From Enterococcus aquimarinus (lineage in GTDB: Bacteria > Bacillota > Bacilli > Lactobacillales > Enterococcaceae), in the NCBI RefSeq assembly GCF_001885765.1, contig NZ_JXKD01000012.1:1-64000 (forward strand): a DNA stretch of 64,000 nucleotides, written 5' to 3'. This document shows positions 58,399 to 64,000 of the stretch, in pieces; the first letter of the stretch is position 1; every line of letters begins with the position of its first letter. A program made the translations under genes and the position numbers. The notes under the pieces are model-generated. The model worked only from the letters and a program-made list of their open reading frames with translations. It did not search any database and had not been told where the DNA came from.

Positions 58399-58497
58399 GG
58401 ACCGTTTCGAGCCTGTGGTTGCTGAAGCCGTTCGAGCATAGCGAGTTACGGATACAGTATCAGGCCTCTGCGTGACTCTCAACTTTCAAGCTTCAAA
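58399..58497 (-). repeat. Interspersed repeat, copy 1
   Basis: Shares with copies 2 and 3 the run of blocks TTTGAAGC, GTCACGC, CCTGAT and GTATCCGTAACTC. With copy 2 it also shares GCTATGCTCGAACGGCTTCAG, and with copy 3 the GCAGAGGCCTGATACTG stretch. It is inverted relative to copies 2 and 3. Confidence 0.75.
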
Positions 58498-58530
58498 CAG
58501 CCTCTACACGCTGACGCATGAAGAGGCTGT
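58497..58530. repeat. Hairpin at the inner edge of repeat copy 1
   Basis: Perfect arms ACAGCCTCT and AGAGGCTGT at about 58497-58505 and 58522-58530. No T run on either side, so not a plain terminator. Confidence 0.4.
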
Positions 58531-58883
58531 AATTCACATTGAATCCTTGGACAGTGCTACAAGCGACCAAAATTCTTCCAGAAATTCTGCCGAGTATGCG
58601 TTTCTGATGAATGATGGCGATTGATTGTTGTTTGGTAGGTTCTAGATTGCAGAGATTGATATTGTATTTACGAAAAAATTGAACAGCTAGATTTTCATGC
58701 ATAAAGTCGAATCAAGAATAACTGTTGAAGATTTGTTCATTTATACGAAAGTAATATCACTCGTGTATTCATCTAACAAATGAAGTATAAAAAAGTTACT
58801 GCTATAAATATAAAGGGTGAAAAACAAACTATCGAATGCATACCCTGTTTACTTTGGCTTATTCCTTTAGCAATTAGCTAGTG
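58531..58883. other. DNA between two inverted repeat copies
   Basis: A 350-base AT-rich stretch with no supported gene. A minus-strand frame of 69 codons (58493-58702) has no site or homologue I know. The inverted copies on either side give it the look of a small non-autonomous element. Confidence 0.35.
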
Positions 58884-58961
58884 TTTGAAGCTCTCAAGTC
58901 CGAGTGTCACGCTTGCAGCCTGATATTGTATCCGTAACTCGCTATGCTCGAACGGCTTCAG
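58884..58961 (+). repeat. Interspersed repeat, copy 2
   Basis: Inverted partner of copy 1. It carries TTTGAAGC, GTCACGC, CCTGAT, GTATCCGTAACTC and GCTATGCTCGAACGGCTTCAG in the same order, with changes in the middle third. Confidence 0.75.
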
Positions 58962-59084
58962 TAATCATCGGCTGAGGACGGTTTAACGGCTATCCTAGGA
59001 AACGGGCCTATTAAGCAGTCCTCGTTCTTCTTAACTTTGTTAAATAACATAACCGGGGAAGGTTCTTCTAACGTACGAACAAAT

Positions 59085-59648
59085 CTAAGCTGCTTCTTCT
59101 TTTGCTTTGCGGAAAATTGGGATGGCAAAGCCGCGATTGAGTGAGCGAACAACGAAAAAGGCGATGTTATAATCGATCATGCTGTGGACGATGCCGCCGA
59201 CTCCCATTAATACGAAGAAGAAGTAAAAGACATTTCCGTCGACTTGCAATTGTCCTCCGAATAAGAAGATTGCGACAACGAGTAATTCAAAGGCTGCGTG
59301 GATCAAAGCTAAGATAAAATTATACACTTGGAATTTTTTTGGTTCTAAGACAATTTCCGGATGTTTTTGTAAATAAGTCGAGCCAACCACTGCAAAAACT
59401 AAATGCGATAATGCTCGTAGGCCGATAATAAATGGTAAGCCGTTAATAAAGAAGCCAAATGCGGTTCCCAAAGCCACGGCGATTGCGACACTTGGTGAAA
59501 AGAACATGGCGATAAATAATGGGACATGGCTTGCTAGTGTAAAGGATGCCGGTCCGATGACGATTTTTGGCATCACCATTGGAATGATGACACCCATGGC
59601 GATTAGTAATGCTGAAATGGTTATTTGATGCGTTGAATTTCTTTTCAT
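59085..59648 (-). CDS. niaX: ECF transporter S component, probably niacin (NiaX type)
   Basis: From ATG 59648, seven bases after GGAGGG, the protein is 187 residues (the first five codons of a longer frame lie over the ribosome-binding site). It has about six membrane helices and an S-component style ALLIAMGVIIPMVMP start, with KIVIGPASFTLASHVP and ALSHLVFAVVGSTYLQKHP, as I recall from NiaX proteins. Twin TGTCTTGACA palindromes at its promoter resemble NiaR operators. Substrate is inference. Confidence 0.72.
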   Translation of the reverse strand: MKRNSTHQITISALLIAMGVIIPMVMPKIVIGPASFTLASHVPLFIAMFFSPSVAIAVALGTAFGFFINGLPFIIGLRALSHLVFAVVGSTYLQKHPEIVLEPKKFQVYNFILALIHAAFELLVVAIFLFGGQLQVDGNVFYFFFVLMGVGGIVHSMIDYNIAFFVVRSLNRGFAIPIFRKAKEEAA

Positions 59649-59671
59649 TTTGTTTCCCTCCATCTAATTAG

Positions 59672-59683
59672 GTGTCAAGACAC
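59672..59683. promoter_or_regulatory. Operator 2 of the niaX-like gene
   Basis: GTGTC-AA-GACAC, perfect 5-base arms, located between the transcription start and the start codon. Same core as operator 1, 49 bases away centre to centre. Confidence 0.65.
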
Positions 59684-59698
59684 TTTTTAACTATCTTT

Positions 59699-59727
59699 AG
59701 TGTAGCTTTTAAGACACGACCTGTCAA
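59699..59727 (-). promoter_or_regulatory. Promoter of the niaX-like gene
   Basis: Minus-strand -35 TTGACA (59722-59727), 17-base spacer and -10 TACACT (59699-59704). The -35 box is embedded in operator 1. Confidence 0.75.
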
Positions 59728-59732
59728 GACAG
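59721..59732. promoter_or_regulatory. Operator 1 of the niaX-like gene
   Basis: CTGTC-AA-GACAG, covering the -35 box. A repressor bound here and at operator 2 would exclude or trap RNA polymerase. The pattern is consistent with NiaR (YrxA) sites as I recall them. Confidence 0.65.
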
Positions 59733-59848
59733 TTGATGAAACTTTCGATTGTCTTTTCACGATACATTTTCAGATGAAACATAAAAACGTGAATCTGTAT
59801 CAAATTTTTCTAGTTGAGATTGTCTTTTCAAAAGAAATACACGCAAGC

Positions 59849-59883
59849 AAAAAAGCCTAAAACAAATCGTTCTAGGCTTTTTT
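59849..59883. terminator. Terminator downstream of rsmA
   Basis: Perfect 11-base arms AAAAAAGCCTA and TAGGCTTTTTT with a 13-base loop. T runs on both strands. It is the first strong terminator after the tatD-rnmV-rsmA genes, 350 bases past the rsmA stop. Confidence 0.8.
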
Positions 59884-60088
59884 GTCGTGATTATTTAGGT
59901 TGTACAATTTTTAGTGTTGATGGAAATATCGCTACAAGCTTTCTCTCCGCATTTATTTCATTTTTTAACAAAAAAGATATCAAACGGATAACGGATACTA
60001 GCGGACTGGAGAAAAACGCCTTGTGTCGGCTGCATCAAAAGACGAAATGTGAATGACTCTAGGTTCGTGCTTCAGCACTTACCTAGAG

Positions 60089-60160
60089 TTTGAAGCTTTC
60101 GAGCTGATCGTCACGCAGAGGCCTGATACTGTATCCGTAACTCTAGGCTCGAAGCGGTCT
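60089..60160 (+). repeat. Interspersed repeat, copy 3
   Basis: Carries TTTGAAGC, GTCACGCAGAGGCCTGAT, ACTGTATCCGTAACTC, then AGGCTCGAAGCGGTC, which matches the outer part of copy 1 rather than copy 2. Lies just below the rsmA stop. Confidence 0.7.
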
Positions 60161-60232
60161 CGCAGCCCTTCACTCAAGGTGATTTTTCGCAAGGGAGCGC
60201 CAGATTCCAACAATACCGTTTGATCAAGAGGA

Positions 60233-61682
<1,450 letters not shown>

Positions 61683-61683
<1 letters not shown>

Positions 61684-62450
61684 TAGACAATCCGAAACAA
61701 TTCATGAGCATTTTTCGTTGTTTGACGCGCGACTTCTTCAAAGGATTGTTCGCGTAGCTCGGCGATTTTCTCGACGACATAACGGGTATAACCGGGTTCA
61801 TTGCGTTTGCCACGGTATGGGACAGGCGCTAAATACGGGGCATCCGTTTCAACGAGTAAGCGATCAAACGGTACCACTTGAGCAGCTTTTTGAACGTCGA
61901 GTGCTTTTTTGAACGTCACGACACCACTAAAGGAGAGGTGCATGCCTAAATCTAAAAAGCGTTTTGCCCATTCATCATCGCCACTAAAGCTATGCATAAT
62001 ACCGCCAATGTCTTGAATCTTGCTTTCTTTTAAGATGCGATACGTGTCTTCCATCGCGTCTCTTGTGTGAATGCTGATGGGTAAATTCATTTCTTTGGCG
62101 ATCGCAATTTGGCGGCTAAAGACGCGGGCTTGCACGTCTTTTGGATCAGACATCCAGTAATAATCAAGACCAATTTCACCTAAAGTCACGACTTTTGGCA
62201 AAGTGAGTTGTTCTTGTAAGATCTTTTCGATCGCTGGTGTGTAGCTCCCGGCTTCGGTCGGATGCCATCCGATAATACTATAAATAAAGTCATAGTCACG
62301 ACTGAGTTCTAGACTTTTGGCAATCGTTAAGGTGTCAAATCCGACAACAGCCATTTCGGTGACGTCGAGTTCTTGTGCACGTTTGATGACGTCGGGAATT
62401 TCACCGCTAAACTGTTCGGCATTTAGATGGGTATGTGAATCAAATATCAT
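61683..62450 (-). CDS. tatD: TatD-family metal-dependent hydrolase
   Basis: A 255-residue TIM-barrel hydrolase with [12 protein letters not shown] (metal ligands), [21 protein letters not shown] and [12 protein letters not shown]. TatD proteins act as DNases or deaminase-like hydrolases in nucleic acid turnover. First gene of the tatD-rnmV-rsmA operon. Confidence 0.95.
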
Positions 62451-62632
62451 AACAAGTTTCCTCCTCGTTCTCTTGTATACAATAGCATATTTTGCCGTAT
62501 TCTGAAATGAAAAGGCTAGAACTTTTCATTAATTTAATCATAAAATTTTACCCGGTGTTCGATTGCTTTTTCTACGGTAATCTACTATTCTTAAGTATGT
62601 AGCTAAATTCGATTATAAAAGGAGGCCTCGGC

Positions 62633-63478
62633 ATGCTTGACTTCATGTATCCTGTTATTTTAATTGTCTGCCTGCTTTCTATCCTCTGGCTCTTCTTAAA
62701 ACCCAAAAAAGCCCACGAAGTTCATTATTTAATTCACAAGAACAAACAAAAAATCCTAGATATTTCAAAAGCCTATGATTTATACGCCGAAGCGAGCCAT
62801 TTGGTGATTGCTCAGTTCAGTGATACGCACTTTGGGCGACGTCGGAAGCCGCATCTGATCAATCCGTTGATTCGTTCGACGATTGTAAGGCAACCCGATG
62901 TAATCGTAGCCACTGGGGATTTAATTGACGACTATGCCCGTTGGTCCCATCGTCAAACGCATCTTTTGACAGAGAAGTTAAAACGCTTTAACGCGCCACT
63001 TGGGACGTTCGCCGTTCTTGGGAATCAAGACTATATAAATAACGGTCAATATTTTGTCAAAGAGGTATTAAAAGAAGGTCAATTCACGCCGTTAATTAAT
63101 GAGGAGACGTTCGTGATACGAGAAGATGTTTCGCTGCGGATTGTGGGACTGGATGATACGTTAGTTGGAAAACCGATGTATGATTTTGAAAAGAAAATTG
63201 CGACGTGGCAAGTCTTACTCGTACACGAGGCACATCACGTGGAGCGAGTCGCGAATCTGACAGACTATGATTTAATTTTGACGGGTCATCCGGTGAAACC
63301 GGGTACGAAACAATCAAAAGATATTTCCGTAAAATTCACCCATGGCTTGTATCAAATCGGCAAAAAGACCTTGCTCTCGATTTATCCTGGTTTAATGAAT
63401 CGCCGCTTTTTTGCTCGAAAACCAATGATTTATTATTATCATCTGGCCCCTGAAACAAAGAAAAAAAACACCGACTAA
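62633..63478 (+). CDS. Membrane-anchored metallophosphoesterase-like protein with altered motifs
   Basis: 281 residues. One N-terminal membrane helix (about 5-22) and a calcineurin-like domain with SDTHFG and ATGDLIDD intact. The third motif reads GNQDY in place of GNHD/E, the later motif LTGHPVKPG in place of GHTHGGQ. Two metal or catalytic histidines are therefore missing. It may be inactive, or use different ligands. It stands alone and divergent from tatD; AAAGGAGG lies 9 bases before ATG. Confidence 0.85.
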   Translation: MLDFMYPVILIVCLLSILWLFLKPKKAHEVHYLIHKNKQKILDISKAYDLYAEASHLVIAQFSDTHFGRRRKPHLINPLIRSTIVRQPDVIVATGDLIDDYARWSHRQTHLLTEKLKRFNAPLGTFAVLGNQDYINNGQYFVKEVLKEGQFTPLINEETFVIREDVSLRIVGLDDTLVGKPMYDFEKKIATWQVLLVHEAHHVERVANLTDYDLILTGHPVKPGTKQSKDISVKFTHGLYQIGKKTLLSIYPGLMNRRFFARKPMIYYYHLAPETKKKNTD

Positions 63479-63528
63479 CCGACGCGCTCGATCTTAGGAC
63501 GCGCCTCGTTTAGTGGTGCTTTTTTTTT
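63461..63528. terminator. Bidirectional terminator between convergent genes
   Basis: A long imperfect stem (CACC, ACTAA, CGA and GCGC blocks paired with GCGC, TCG, TTAGT and GGTG) flanked by A and T runs. The stop codon of the phosphoesterase lies within the left arm. Confidence 0.75.
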
Positions 63529-63577
63529 GCTCTTTTTTGTCGCTTTCACGGACAAATTTTCAGGGTGTTGACGCGTG

Positions 63578-64000
63578 CTACTGCGTTAAGCCTTGACTAA
63601 TTTGTTCGATGTTCCACTTCATCATGTCATAGTAACTGTCCCCGACTTCTCCAGCTGGCGCGATCGAATCGGTAAAAATCCGACTATAAATCGGAATGCC
63701 AGTATCTGTTGAGACGCTCTCCATTGGTTTTGGATTGACGCTACTTTCAAGGAAAAGTGCTGGTACTTGCGACGCTTTAAGGGTATTGACCAGTGTCCGT
63801 AATTGTTCCGGACTGCCTTCTTCTTCGGTATTAATTTCCCAAATGTAAGCAGAAGGGATGCCGTACGCTTTTGAAAAATATTTAAAACTACCTTCACTTG
63901 TGACAATCAGTTTTTTGGCGTCTGGGATTTGGGCAAAGCGTGCTAGACTTTCTTCGTGAAGCGTTGCGAGTTTGGCTAGATAGGCTTTAGCATTGGCTTG
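63578..64000 (-). CDS. Metal ABC transporter substrate-binding lipoprotein, partial (PsaA/EfaA/MtsA type)
   Basis: The last 140 codons of a cluster A-I binding protein, cut by the window edge at its 5' side. [17 protein letters not shown] and [19 protein letters not shown] are characteristic of manganese/iron binding PsaA-like proteins, with the metal ligand Glu in the first and the final Asp in RIFTDSIAP. The stop is TAG at 63578-63580. Because its start lies outside the window, ORF-based calling gives only a wrong-frame shorter frame here. Confidence 0.88.
   Translation of the reverse strand, partial: QANAKAYLAKLATLHEESLARFAQIPDAKKLIVTSEGSFKYFSKAYGIPSAYIWEINTEEEGSPEQLRTLVNTLKASQVPALFLESSVNPKPMESVSTDTGIPIYSRIFTDSIAPAGEVGDSYYDMMKWNIEQISQGLTQ

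Noticed and set aside
58493-58702. Minus-strand frame of 69 codons between repeat copies
   Set aside because: No ribosome-binding site of note, starts or ends within the repeat, and no recognisable family.
63622-63906. 94-codon minus-strand frame at the right end
   Set aside because: It is in the wrong frame for the PsaA-like gene, whose true frame runs to the window edge and ends at 63578.

Overview
The window reads as chromosomal DNA of a low-G+C Gram-positive bacterium, most likely order Lactobacillales (Enterococcus/Carnobacterium/Aerococcus-like). Evidence: PTS operons with PRD regulators and a cre site, a CpsB/C/D capsule phosphoregulatory set, AGGAGG ribosome-binding sites, an rsmA-rnmV-tatD cluster, ECF vitamin transporter S components with a tetrahydrofolate riboswitch, and a PsaA/EfaA-type metal-binding lipoprotein. 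The genus cannot be fixed from sequence alone. Base composition is a mosaic: the sucrose operon, the capsule regulatory end, the ABC exporter and the right-hand genes are visibly richer in G+C than the AT-rich 1-9.4 kb, 15-23 kb and 27-37 kb blocks, which look acquired.

Layout, left to right. (1) 0.7-9.8 kb: an AT-rich sugar operon on the minus strand (PRD activator, fructose-family PTS IIA, IIB and IIC, a lone KbaZ/GatZ-like protein, transketolase, HAD phosphatase), bracketed by two outward-facing relics of an IS30-family element. (2) 9.8-15.2 kb: a sucrose operon (scrR, scrA, scrB, scrK) with a clear promoter and operator. (3) 15.2-22.1 kb: a defence-like island with a Septu-like ATPase + HNH nuclease pair and a large SF2 helicase with a C-terminal nuclease-like segment, separated by a dead IS21 element. 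(4) 22.4-45.8 kb: a complete Wzy-dependent capsule locus on the minus strand, read from 45.7 kb down. It contains chain-length and phosphoregulatory genes, CapD, the initiating sugar transferase, glycosyltransferases, Wzy, Wzx and nucleotide-sugar genes for UDP-L-FucNAc (CapEFG), a probable UDP-GalNAcA pathway and UDP-glucuronate (Ugd). A broken galE lies at its distal end. (5) 46.4-50.9 kb: an alpha-glucoside PTS operon (IIA, LicT-type antiterminator, IICB, GH4 6-phospho-alpha-glucosidase) behind a leader terminator with an overlapping antiterminator target. (6) 51.2-64 kb: a secreted coiled-coil/3D-domain wall protein, a heterodimeric ABC exporter, a membrane-anchored GH3 hexosaminidase, a FolT-like S component under a THF riboswitch, a NiaX-like S component with twin operators, rsmA-rnmV-tatD, a metallophosphoesterase-like protein with altered motifs, and the 3' end of a metal ABC transporter lipoprotein gene. 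Three copies of a roughly 76-bp repeat lie in the 58.4-60.2 kb intergenic DNA.

The sugar operons share a logic: PTS import coupled to a dedicated hydrolase or isomerase and a phosphorylation-responsive regulator. The sucrose permease lacks a IIA domain and may borrow one from elsewhere, for example the glucose-type IIA of the alpha-glucoside operon. No tRNA, rRNA or CRISPR array was seen.
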